DNA from: an uncultured bacterium
Lineage (GTDB): Bacteria > Patescibacteriota > Gracilibacteria > Absconditabacterales > Absconditicoccaceae
Direction: 5' to 3'
Length of the DNA stretch: 55,631 nt
NCBI GenBank assembly: GCA_946405785.1
Contig: CAMJIH010000003.1
Coordinates: forward strand, 1-55,631
In this document: positions 1-9,815 of the stretch, piece by piece
Layout of the letters: every line of letters starts with the position of its first letter
Position numbering within the stretch: position 1 is the stretch's first letter
The notes under the pieces: generated by a model
Databases searched by the model: none
Told to the model about the DNA's origin: nothing
The model's input: the letters and a program-made list of their open reading frames with translations, nothing else
Made by a program: the position numbers and the translations under genes

Positions 1-674
1 AATGTCCATTCATCAGAAATTGAAACATCAGGATAATATGAAGCTTGGAACTCTCTAGCAGCAGCTTCAAAATTATTTTCCATTTTTTGAATCCATTCTC
101 TTCTCTTAGAATAAGAAATCTTCTTATCTTTAATATAAAGAGTCTCGTTTGAAGGAGTAGCCTTCAAAATAGCCTTTATCATAGAAAAAGCAGTAACTTT
201 ATCTTGTGCAGATAATAAATATACAGCATTATCCAATGCTCATTGATAATCTCATTTAGAATACAACTCGTTAATCTTAGTTGTTAGCTGAACTTTTATT
301 GCATCTTTCAACTTATTCGCATCTTCACGAATCTCTTGAGATAATTCTTGTTGTTCCCTTAAAGCTTCAAGACGAACATTTATTTCTCTTTGTTCATCTC
401 TAACTTCAGCATCAACATCCGCAAGCTTCATCAATCTTTCAAGTCAAGCCTTAGCTTTAGGGTCATCCTGTTTTTTATAAACTTCCTGAATTTGTCAAAC
501 AATTCAGTTTTTTCTCAACACCTCAGAAACTCTCTTATCCAAGTTTCTAGTAAGCTTCTTCTTTCACTCATCACTTTCAATGAGTTGATTTAACTGTTCA
601 GCCAATTGTTTTAGATCAGCTTTATCTGCAAGCTTCTCTGTATTCAATAAAGCTTTTTCTTTGTCTCCTGCCAT
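1..674 (-). CDS. hypothetical charged, probably coiled-coil protein (truncated by window edge)
   Basis: ATG at 672-674 (MAGDKEKALLNTEKLADKADLKQLAEQ...), open to window edge when TGA=Gly. Confidence 0.7.
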
Positions 675-717
675 CTTAATAATAATAAATTATAAAATAT
701 TAAAGAATTAAACTAAA

Positions 718-1011
718 CTAAATTTCTCAAAGAATTTCATCCAAATCTGTCTCCAAAGTTGTAGCAGATTTTTCATGCTTTTTAATCTTCTCAACTGCAA
801 CAATCGCTTTTTGAATCTTCCACTTTTTCTGTTCATCAGAAGTAGTTTGAACTACACTCTTAAAGAAAGAAAAGAGTTCATCAATCTGCTGATCATTAAG
901 AGAATTAGATCTCATAAGCACAGTAAACCCTCTTGCTGGTTCCCAAAAGTCTTTTACCTTATCCAAGAACAGCGTGATATACTCCTTTTTCGACATTTCA
1001 TAGCAATTCAT
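718..1011 (-). CDS. hypothetical protein, ~97 aa
   Basis: Track ORF continues through TGA to TAG at 718-720 (...LDEIL-G-E-I*). Confidence 0.65.
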
Positions 1012-1346
1012 AAATAAAATTCTCTATCTCAAGTATATTCCAAAAAAAAATTTTTTGCTCATTTTGAGACACTATTGAATAAAAAAATACTTGTCTTTTT
1101 TAAAATTTGTGATATAAAATATTTTTTAACAAATTTTTAATCACAAAAATTTTAAAGGTATTAACAAGAATCCTTCAGATCAAAAAATTAAAAATAATGA
1201 TAGTTTTTAACTACTTTTAACACAAAAAAATTTTTATAAAATTAATAACAAAGAAATTTAACAAAAAATGGTACATTTTTAAAAATTAGCCTTGTATAAT
1301 TTTTATAAAATAATAATACTTGATTTTACCTAATAACAATATAAAG

Positions 1347-1805
1347 ATGGAATCAAGAAACACGAAATGACAACTCCCTTGCTGACAAAAAAGGGACTTT
1401 TTTATTAAAGAAAAACAAAAAGAATTATGAAATCTTTTAGAAATAAAAGAGGACTCATGAACAAGATATGAAAGCATTAATTATCCAAGAGTTGATATTA
1501 GGGAAATAAGTACATGGAAAAACAACAACCTATTAATCGATGCAACAATCATTAATAGCAACGAAAAATGAAAATACATCGAAATCAATTGAGAAAAATT
1601 CTACGAACTTAATAAATGATGAAACCGAAAAAAAGGGAACTATTTCTATATAGATAAAAGTAAAGACAGAAATTGAGTATTCCATATAGGTAAAATAACA
1701 GGATTCGAAAAATTATACAATAGAGAATATGCAATACGGAATGGTCAATCAATGCGAAAAGACTGAAGTATTCATACAGGAAACGCAGTAATCGACGTTG
1801 AATAA
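1347..1805 (+). CDS. orphan hypothetical protein, 152 aa, visible only with TGA=Gly
   Basis: ATG GAA TCA AGA ... ATC GAC GTT GAA TAA; many in-frame TGA; directly followed by a terminator-like hairpin. Confidence 0.55.
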
Positions 1806-1877
1806 AAAAATCCTAGTATCTTTTACGAAAGCTAGTCAAGTAAGACTAGTAATTTCGTATCCACTAGGATTTTTTTT
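1804..1877. terminator. nested-hairpin bidirectional terminator between orphan ORF and adk
   Basis: AAAATCCTAGT...ACTAGGATTTTTTT outer stem, TACGAAA/TTTCGTA middle stem, CTAGTC/GACTAG inner stem. Confidence 0.75.
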
Positions 1878-1893
1878 ATTTAATAAAAATTTT

Positions 1894-2466
1894 TTACATT
1901 CACAATTGATCAATCATATTTTTATATATTTCATCAACAGAAATATCAGCTTTCACCGTTATCAATTTTCAAATACTCTCAAAATATTTTATCACCGGCA
2001 TTGTTTCCCTCTCAAAGGTATCTAATCTCTTATTTATCGTATTCATATCCATATCATCTGCCCTATTTTGTTCTTTAGCTCTATTTAAGATTCTTTCAAC
2101 AGCAGTTTCTCTAGAAATATCAAAATAAACTCAAACAAAATCTCTCTTATTCTCACATTCCTTAGCTATAAAATAATGTAACTGAGCCATTGTCCTTGGA
2201 AATCAATCAGTTAACATATATTCATCACTTTCTAACAAATGAGTACACATTGTAAAAAGATCAAAAGCCAAAGTATCTGAAAGCATTTTTCATTGAGCCA
2301 TAGTATCCTTCATATATCATGAAATAACATTAACATTAGAAGTTAAAGCTCTAAATATTTGACCTGGTTCAATATACTTATATTTAGGATACTTTTCTAA
2401 AAAAATTTTAGCTTGTGTTCACTTTCAAGATCACTGGATTCAAAAGAATACGATATCTTTATTCAT
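1894..2466 (-). CDS. adk: adenylate kinase
   Basis: MNKDIVFFGIQGSGKGTQAKIF...MLTDGFPRT...; P-loop and DGFPR motifs; TAA stop. Confidence 0.93.
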
Positions 2467-2573
2467 AGTCTAATAATAAAAAAGATAAAACAAAAACACT
2501 ATAGTAATATGAAGTTTAAAAGCAAAAGAAAAAGAACCAGCATAAACTGATTCTTTCTCAGAGAATATAATAA

Positions 2574-2996
2574 TTATCTCTTTGACCATGTAGGAGCCTT
2601 TCTCGCTTTTTTCAAACCTGGCTTTTTTCTTTCCTTAACTCTTGGATCTCTTTTAAGAAGTCCGTGAGGTTTCAAAGTAGGTCTCAAATCTGAATTCCAT
2701 TCAACTAAAGCTCTAGAGAAAGCTAATCTTATAGCATCAGATTGTCATGCAATACCTCCACCAACAATTTTAATTTCTGCATCAAACTTTTTAACAACAT
2801 CAGAACCTAAAGTTGTAAAAGGAAGAATAGCATTTTGGTACAAATATACATTTCATCCAAAATAATCTGCTAAGCTATATTCCTTACCACTAGCTGTTTT
2901 TACAAGATAATTTCATGCTCCTTTAGCATATAACTTTACAGTTGCTGTTGTTTCCTTTCTTCTTCCAACTGCATTTGTGTACTCTCTGTTTGCCAT
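2574..2996 (-). CDS. rpsI: 30S ribosomal protein S9
   Basis: [23 protein letters not shown]...[19 protein letters not shown]...C-term SKR. Confidence 0.95.
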
Positions 2997-3454
2997 TATT
3001 TATAAAGGTTAATTGGTTTAAAATTATCGTATTTAGTAGTAGTTCCTTTAACTAATTTTAATCTCTTAATTCTAGAGTCTCTCAATTTGTTCTTAGGAAG
3101 CATTCCTCTAACAGCGTACCATAAAGCCTTTCAAGGATTTTTCTTCATTAATTCTCACAAAGTAATACTCTTAAGGTTACCTTTATATCCGCTATAAGTA
3201 TAATAAACCTTATCTGAAAGTTTTTTACCAGTAGCAACCATATTTTCAACGTTTTCAACGATTACAAAACTACCAGCATCCCAGAAATCAGAATAATAAG
3301 CTCTATCTTTACCCATTAGTTTTTTAGCTACATCAACTGCTAATCTACCAAGAGTTTTTCAAGTAGCATCAACACGATACCATCTTCTATTCTTTTCTTG
3401 ATCAGTCTGTTTAACCCAGATGGTCTTATTTAAATCTTTCTTAGTGAACTCCAT
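2996..3454 (-). CDS. rplM: 50S ribosomal protein L13
   Basis: [29 protein letters not shown]...AVRGMLPKNKLRDSRIKRLK. Confidence 0.95.
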
Positions 3455-3489
3455 TATTACTCACATACGATAACTAAAATAAATGACGA

Positions 3490-3876
3490 CTATGCTAACT
3501 TTAACATAATTTTTGCTGCAGCATCTCAAACTCTGAAACCAAGTTTATAAGAAGTTGTGAATCCTGAAGATCTTTTTTCTTCTCTATACTTAGGCAAAAG
3601 ATTTTCAATAACTTTCTTTCACTCTTCTTCTCCATAAACAACTGATTTAACATATTTAATAGCTTCTCTCTTTGCAGCTTTTTCATCATATTTTGAATCA
3701 AAGCTCAATAATCTTGAGAAAAATTCATCTGTGAAAGCCTTTAAAACCTTAGCTCTTTTAGGAGTTGTTGTAATCTTTCCAGCTCTAATCAAACTTGAAA
3801 GTTGCATTCTCATAAATACTCATTTACTCTTTGCTCCAGTATTTACTTGTAAGAGCTTATTTTGCTGGTGTCTCAT
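3490..3876 (-). CDS. rplQ: 50S ribosomal protein L17
   Basis: MRHQQNKLLQ...RMQLSSLIRAGKITTTPKRAKVLKAFTDEFFSR... Confidence 0.92.
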
Positions 3877-3911
3877 TTTAAAACCATAATAAATAATAAA
3901 TTATCCTATAT

Positions 3912-4913
3912 TTAACCAATCAATACCTTACCAATATTTGATAATGAAGATGTAATTTCATCAATTGCTTTTCTACCAACTCATTTCATAACAAGCAATT
4001 CTGATTTCTTCTTTTTCTCTAAATCTTCAACGTAAAGAATATTATTCTTAATCAATGCATTTCTTGTTCTCTCACTCAATGGAAGAGCATCAATAGGCAT
4101 TGTCTTTACTGAAGAACTTTCTTCAACAGGAGATGATGAATCTTCTGTTAAATCTTCATAATCAATTAATACTGATTTATCAATGTATACATTATCGAAT
4201 ACGAAGAGTTTAGCATAACTTGCCAATACTTCTCAAGCAAACATAACAATTTCTTTTGGAGAGATTGCTTCATATTTTGCTTTAACTTCAAGATTCAATG
4301 CATCTTTAGTACTACCACTAAAGTCTTCAATAACTTCTTCAACATCATATCTAACATAATCAACCAATGAGAAGTCATTATCGATAAGTAACAATCAAAC
4401 TTCAGCATTTCAATCAGCACCTTTATCTCTTTGTCTTAAATAATCAAGACTATAATATCAGTAACCTTTCTCAATTCTTAATTCAATACTTAATTCAACT
4501 GAACTATCTGTTATTTCAAACAAATGTACATCACCATTTAATAATTCAATACCTGTAGGTAATTTCAAATCAGCTGCACTATATGAACCAACTCACTTAA
4601 ACTTCTGAGAAACCCATTGAAGTGGTTCAACATTTTCATCCAATTTAAAGCGAAGTGTCTTTAAATTCAACATAATGTTAATAACGTTTTCTCTAACACC
4701 ACTAATTATATCGTACTCATGTGGAACTCCCTTAATCTTTAAACCAGTAATTGCTCCACCCAAATTATAAGCAAGAATAATTCTTCTTAAAGCGTTTCAT
4801 AGAGTGTGACCGAACCCTCTTGGTACATATTTCAATTCAAATCTTGTAGCGCCATCATCAAGCTGGCTGAAACCGATCTTTGGAACTCCGATAAATTGTT
4901 GTATGTTCAACAT
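3912..4913 (-). CDS. rpoA: RNA polymerase alpha subunit
   Basis: [23 protein letters not shown]...; C-terminal domain [25 protein letters not shown] stop. Confidence 0.95.
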
Positions 4914-4962
4914 AGAAGTAGAAATATGATATAAAGTTTTTGTTAATAGGCTTACTTATTTA

Positions 4963-5583
4963 CTACGCTCTAGCATAGAATTCGATAACCTTTAGAAGAT
5001 CTCACAATGTTTCAATTTCACCTGTTTGTGGAGCTCCTAATACTTCAATAGTATAAGCATTTCTATCAACCTTAATCCAAGATGGAACTTTAGCTGGAGA
5101 AGCTTTTGCTAAAGAAGCATATAAAGGAGAATTCTTTAATTTATCTTTAAGTTCAATCTTATCACCTGCCTCAACAAATGTTGAAGGAACATTATGCTTT
5201 TTACCATTCAATAAGAAATGACCATGAACAACCATTTGTCTAGCTTGCATAATTGTATTAGCGAAACCAGCTCTTAAAACGATTACATCAAGTCTTCTTT
5301 CCAAGAATTGGAACAAAGCAACATCGTGTGAAAGATTATTATTTTTAGCATACTTAGCAGCTGTCTTTTTAACGATTGTTGAAAATTGTTTTTCAGATAG
5401 AAGATAACTTCTTTTAACAACTTGCTTATTTCTAAGTAGTTTTCCATATTCAGAATTTCTTTGCATTCATGCACCATGTTGTCCTGGCAAAGCTCTTCTT
5501 TTCTTTATGTTATACTTTTGAGAACCAAAAAGATTAACTTGTTCTCTTCTACATAATCTAAACTTAGCACCTGTGTATCTCAT
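4963..5583 (-). CDS. rpsD: 30S ribosomal protein S4
   Basis: MRYTGAKFRLCRREQVNLFG...S4 domain LDVIVLRAGFANTIMQARQMVVHGHFLLNG. Confidence 0.95.
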
Positions 5584-5627
5584 CCGTTAAAAATAATAAT
5601 AAAACAGAAAAAAGCATTTATAGAATA

Positions 5628-6011
5628 TTAATTTCTTTTAGGTCTTTCACCTTTACAACCACCAAATTGGATACCAGTTTCTTCTTTAATATAAGCAATA
5701 TCAATAACTCCAATTTCTGTAATAGCCTTAAATACTCATTCTCTAGCCATACCGATTCCTTTGAAAATAATTCAAATTTCTTTTAATCAGTAATTTTGAG
5801 CCTCTTTAAGGATATTCTTTGTAAGCATTTCAGCTGCATATGGAGTACTTTTCTTTGATCCTTTATATCAAACTTTTCAAGTACCACCTCAAAGAATTTT
5901 ATTTCCTTCTTGGTCAATTAATGTAACTAATGTATTATTTGAAGTTGTATGAACATGCAAAACTCCACTAACTACTTTAATATCCTTCTTTTTTGCCTTT
6001 GTAACAGCCAT
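5628..6011 (-). CDS. rpsK: 30S ribosomal protein S11
   Basis: GVLHVHTTSNNTLVTLID...STPYAAEM...GCKGERPKRN. Confidence 0.94.
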
Positions 6012-6044
6012 TTTCCATAGAAAAAACTAGATAAAACTATTTCT

Positions 6045-6416
6045 TTAATACAGGTCTAACCTTTGATCTTCCAAGAAGTTTCTTAGCAGTTCTTGCATTC
6101 TTTCTTGTTAATTGTCATCTAACAGGAAGTCAAAGATTATGTCTCATTCCTCTATAACATTTAATTTCTTTTAATCTCTTAATTGCAGAAGCAACTTCCC
6201 TCTTAAGATCATTTTCAAGAACATAGTTCTTTAATTCATCAGAAATCAACTTTTGTTCTTCTTCAGTAACATCCTTAACCTTTTTCATATAATTAATCTT
6301 AAGTTGATCCAAAATTTTTCTTGATCTTTCTCTTCCAATTCAATAAATGGTTGTTAACGCAATCCAAATAGATTTCTCTTCTGGAAGAACATGTCCCATT
6401 AATCTAAACATTTCTC
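6045..6416 (-). CDS. rpsM: 30S ribosomal protein S13
   Basis: MFRLMGHVLPEEKSIWIALTTIYGIGRERSRKIL...[33 protein letters not shown] glycines are UGA; end coordinates approximate. Confidence 0.92.
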
Positions 6417-6438
6417 AAAAAAAACAATATAAATAAAA

Positions 6439-6555
6439 TTATCCCTGTCTAGCCTTATGTCTAGGATTCTTTTTACAAGTTACATACAATTTTCCTTTTC
6501 TCTTTACTATTTGACAATACATACACCTTTTTTTAAGAGAAGTTACCACTTTCAT
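6439..6555 (-). CDS. rpmJ: 50S ribosomal protein L36
   Basis: [38 protein letters not shown]. Confidence 0.95.
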   Translation of the reverse strand: MKVVTSLKKRCMYCQIVKRKGKLYVTCKKNPRHKARQG

Positions 6556-6581
6556 TGTCTTTAAACATAAGATTTAAATAA

Positions 6582-6839
6582 TTATTCAGCAATATCATCT
6601 TGTGAAGCTTTAGTAGCAACATTATATCTATAAATAATTCTACCTTGCTTCATATCATATTGATTAACCTCGACCTTAACCATGTCTCATTCAATAATTC
6701 AAATATGAGATTGTTTCATTTTTCCAGCTTTATAACAAGTAATAACCATGTCGGTATCCTTTAATTTAACCATATACTTCCCAGCTGGAAGTTGTTCTAG
6801 GATTTCTCAATCCCATTCCAATACTCATGTTTTAGCCAT
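6582..6839 (-). CDS. infA: translation initiation factor IF-1
   Basis: MAKTGVLE...LPAGKYMVKLKD...ITCYKAGKMKQSHIGIIEGDMVKVEVNQYDMKQGRIIYRY. Confidence 0.92.
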
Positions 6840-7156
6840 TAACCAACTATCTTTTTAACAGTTAAAACCGTTTGAAGAGGTCTAAATCCTCTCAATCTAG
6901 CATATCTTGTTTTTCTCTTAAATTTGAGAATCTTAACTTTCTCACCTTTTTGAGTTTCACCAACATTAAATTCTACACTAGCTCAATCAACATATGGTTT
7001 TCAAACTTTAACTGAATCACCTTTTTCATCAAATATAGCTAACACTTTATCAGCTACTAGAGATCATCATTGAGCAATATCAACATTATCTACAACAATT
7101 TCATCTTTCTCTGAAACAATATATTGATGTCATTGTAAATCTACTACTGCATACAT
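6839..7156 (-). CDS. rplU: 50S ribosomal protein L21
   Basis: MYAVVDLQGHQYIVSEKDEIVVDNVD...KVKILKFKRKTRYARLRGFRPLQTVLTVKKIVG. Confidence 0.9.
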
Positions 7157-7182
7157 CGTTTAATAACAAATACCAAATAAAT

Positions 7183-7446
7183 TTACACAATCTTACCGAG
7201 TTGTGCTAAAGTATTATATTTCTTCTTAGTCTTTCTATAAGCATCAGAAACGATAGCTCTCATTCTCTTATATCTTCTTGAAGAAGGGAAATCATAACTA
7301 ACAAATTTTCTATACCATTTTGTACCATAATGCTTTTGCTTCTTTGCCTTATCCAAAATATGAGAAGCCCAAAGCTCTTTCTTATAAAAAGAAATAATTC
7401 TTTCATTGGTATTCAAATCTCCAGTTCTTCGAACAGTGAATCACAT
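7183..7446 (-). CDS. basic hypothetical protein, possibly a divergent bS21-like ribosomal protein
   Basis: ATG TGA start; MGFTVRRTGDLNTNERIISFYKKELWASHILDKAKKQKHYGTKWYRKF...; sits inside r-protein locus. Confidence 0.5.
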
Positions 7447-7491
7447 GAATATAACAAATAATAATTAAAACCTAACTCATATAATTAAGTT

Positions 7492-7579
7492 TGCCGAGGA
7501 CCGGAATCGAACCGGCACGAGGGTATAAGCCTCAAAGGATTTTAAGTCCTTCGTGTCTACCAATTCCACCACCTCGGCA
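7492..7579 (-). tRNA. tRNA-Leu(UAA)
   Basis: Cloverleaf with long variable arm; anticodon loop CTTAAAA; acceptor TGCCGAGG/CCTCGGCA. Confidence 0.93.
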
Positions 7580-7635
7580 TAAGTAGACATAAAGAACGAT
7601 AGCAATTGTGAAAACTGCTACCGTCCTCTATTGCT

Positions 7636-7983
7636 TTATTTCATTATTTCATCATACATTTTGTCAAATACAACAGGGAAAGCCACTGCAATATTTGAAA
7701 GAACTTTTCTATCCAATTTAACGTCTTTGTTATACATAGTATTAACAAATACTGAATATTTTCATCCTTTTTCTCTAACAACAGCAGATAATCTCTCAAT
7801 CCAAAGTCTTCTAAAGTTTCTTTTCTTTAATCTTCTACCTTCATATGCATGTTGTCATTGTTTTACCAAAGCCAATCTAACTTGCTTATAGAGATTTTTT
7901 CTTCCCAATCTGAAACCTGTAGCTTGTGCAACAAATCTCTTATGTCTTCTTTGTCTTTGTAATCAATTAGTAACTCTAACCAT
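7636..7983 (-). CDS. rplT: 50S ribosomal protein L20
   Basis: [42 protein letters not shown]...[22 protein letters not shown]. Confidence 0.94.
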
Positions 7984-7991
7984 TTTTAAAC

Positions 7992-8189
7992 CTAATTATA
8001 AGGAAGTAAATTTTTCAACATTTTTGCTGTTGCTCCAACAACCTCTTTTCAATAACCAAACTTTTTATTAGTCTTTCATTTATTTGTCAAAAGATGATTG
8101 TTACATTGTTTTGAAGAGAACACCTTCTTGCTTTTTGTTATCTTAAACCTTTTAGCAGCTCCAGAATGTGTCTTTAATTTATTAGCCAT
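7992..8189 (-). CDS. rpmI: 50S ribosomal protein L35
   Basis: MANKLKTHSGAAKRFKITKSKKVFSSKQCNNHLLTNK; between rplT and infC. Confidence 0.92.
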
Positions 8190-8198
8190 CAGTTGAGC

Positions 8199-8828
8199 CT
8201 ATTTACTAAATAAAATAATACTATATCAATTTGCTTCTTTTCTAGGAGTATCATACTGAGTCTTTCAGAAGTCTACTAACATTCATTGAATTGCTTCCAA
8301 CTTTTGAACGGCTTTTTCAGCATACATTCTCTCTCTTCATTTTAATCTGATTGAGAACTTTACATTATCTCATCATTGCAAGATTTCTTGAGCCTTCTTA
8401 ACCTTCAATTGAAGATCATTCTCTCATATTGAATAACTAACCTTAAGCTCTTTTGTATCTTTTCATTTTTGAGATTTCCTTCTTTCTTTTTCTTCTTTTC
8501 ATTTTTGATACATATACTTTCCATAATCAGTAAGCCTTACAGTAGAAAGCATCTTTTCTGGATCATATGTTAATTGAACTAAGTCCAATCATTTTTCATT
8601 AGCCATCTCTAGAGCAACCCTTCTTGGGAAAACTCATAGATTTGTCTTATTGTCATCAATTATCATAACATTCGGAGCCTTAATTTGATCATTAACATAA
8701 ATAACCTTAGCTTTGAATGCAGACATATTGTTTCCACCTTTGTCGGTTTTATTCTGTCCTCAAAAAGTCTTTTTTTGTCATCAAAAGCTTTGATTATTGC
8801 TAGACGACTTAAAAGTTTTTTGATCCAT
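8199..8828 (-). CDS. infC: translation initiation factor IF-3 (possible N-terminal extension; alternative start at 8726)
   Basis: VIYVNDQIKAPNVMIIDDN...DYGKYMYQKGKEEKERRKSQKGKDTKELKVSYSIGENDLQLKVKKAQEIL... Confidence 0.88.
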
Positions 8829-8854
8829 ATAGCATGTAACGAGAATAAAATAAC

Positions 8855-8928
8855 CGCTCCCGGAGGGACTCGAACCCTCGATTTCCACCGTGAGAGGGTG
8901 GCGTCCTAAACCACTAGACCACGAGAGC
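8855..8928 (-). tRNA. tRNA-Glu(CUC)
   Basis: Anticodon loop CTCTCAC; acceptor GCTCTCG/CGGGAGC. Confidence 0.9.
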
Positions 8929-8945
8929 CCAAAATATAATTCATC

Positions 8946-9017
8946 TATCCCCACCAGGGATCGAACCTGGATCCACAGCTTAGAAGGCTGTTGTTCTATC
9001 CATTGAACTATGAGGAC
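8946..9017 (-). tRNA. tRNA-Arg(UCU)
   Basis: Anticodon loop CTTCTAA; T-arm CCAGG TTCGATC CCTGG. Confidence 0.88.
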
Positions 9018-9024
9018 TCCAGTT

Positions 9025-9107
9025 TGGGGAGAGTAGGATTTGAACCTACGTAGCCGTGAGGCGTCAGATTTACAGTCTGATGCAATTGACCGCTCTGCCA
9101 TCTCCCC
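9025..9107 (-). tRNA. tRNA-Tyr(GUA)
   Basis: Anticodon loop CTGTAAA; long variable arm; acceptor GGGGAGA/TCTCCCC. Confidence 0.92.
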
Positions 9108-9120
9108 ATTATACAAAAAT

Positions 9121-9194
9121 TGGACTCTAGGGGAGTCGAACCCCTGACCTCCTGCGTGCAAAGCAGGCGCTCTAGCCAACTGAGCTAAGAGCCC
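9121..9194 (-). tRNA. tRNA-Ala(UGC)
   Basis: Anticodon loop TTTGCAC; GGGCTCTTAGCTCAGTTGG... Confidence 0.93.
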
Positions 9195-9210
9195 AATATT
9201 ATTTAGTTAT

Positions 9211-9453
9211 TTACGCATTAAATCCTTGAGGCAATTGGCTTGCAGGATCAGTAACGCTAAATACACCAAACATCATTAATATTCATATAACCACCATACA
9301 AAATCAGAAGATTACAATACCATTTCTCGTTCATCCTAGATTTCTTTCCATCCAATCGTTTCTTCAAAAAGCTTCAACTAAACCATAAGAATAGTAACAG
9401 CATGCTGCACCTATAGCACAGACAGCTAAGCCTCAAAGAATACGACCTAACAT
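9211..9453 (-). CDS. small two-helix membrane protein, 80 aa, unknown function
   Basis: MLGRILGGLAVCAIGAACCYYSYGLVEAFGRNDWMERNLGGTRNGIVIFGFCMVVIGILMMFGVFSVTDPASQLPQGFNA. Confidence 0.65.
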
Positions 9454-9477
9454 TCACAGATAAGTAGTTATAAATTA

Positions 9478-9550
9478 GCGGATAACGGGACTCGAACCCG
9501 TACAAACAGAGCTGAAGTCTGCTATGCTACACCAACTACATCATATCCGC
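9478..9550 (-). tRNA. tRNA-Gly(UCA), UGA-decoding
   Basis: GCGGATA TG ATGT...GCAT A GCAGA CTTCAGC TCTGT TTGT ACGGG TTCGAGT CCCGT TATCCGC then U73; anticodon UCA; perfect acceptor stem; G1:C72, C2:G71, G3:C70, U73 and C35 are glycine-type identity features. Confidence 0.95.
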
Positions 9551-9580
9551 AGAACCATGTGATTATGATGACAGTGACAT

Positions 9581-9608
9581 TTTATAACAAAACAGAATAT
9601 AAAATCAA
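9581..9608 (-). promoter_or_regulatory. putative sigma70-type promoter for tRNA-Gly(UCA)
   Basis: TTGATT - N16 - TATAAA about 30 nt upstream of the tRNA 5' end. Confidence 0.5.
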
Positions 9609-9815
9609 GAGAATTTTATATTATTTTATACCATTTTTCTAAAAATGGTTGTTTATTATCTCAATTCAGCACTAAAAGCTTAATTAGGCAATTTAAAAAT
9701 ATTAGAATTTTACAAATTATTATAAGCTTTTTCGAGACCCACTAAAAAGTCACTTTTAGATATATTAGGTATAAAGCCAAAATAAGAATATTTTTTGCGA
9801 AAATCAGAAATAAAT

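Noticed and set aside
1100-1200. AT-rich inverted repeat AAAATTTGTGAT...ATCACAAAAATTTT as a possible replication or regulatory element
   Set aside because: Low-complexity AT-rich intergenic sequence; no supporting motif such as DnaA boxes was evident.
8781-9179. 132-aa minus-strand ORF in the track
   Set aside because: It runs across the tRNA-Glu, tRNA-Arg and tRNA-Tyr genes and into tRNA-Ala; a spurious translation of tRNA sequence.
9478-9550. tRNA-Sec (also anticodon UCA)
   Set aside because: Canonical 7+5 bp acceptor/T-stem and short variable loop, not the long acceptor and extended variable arm of tRNA-Sec; UGA is frequent and not context-specific.
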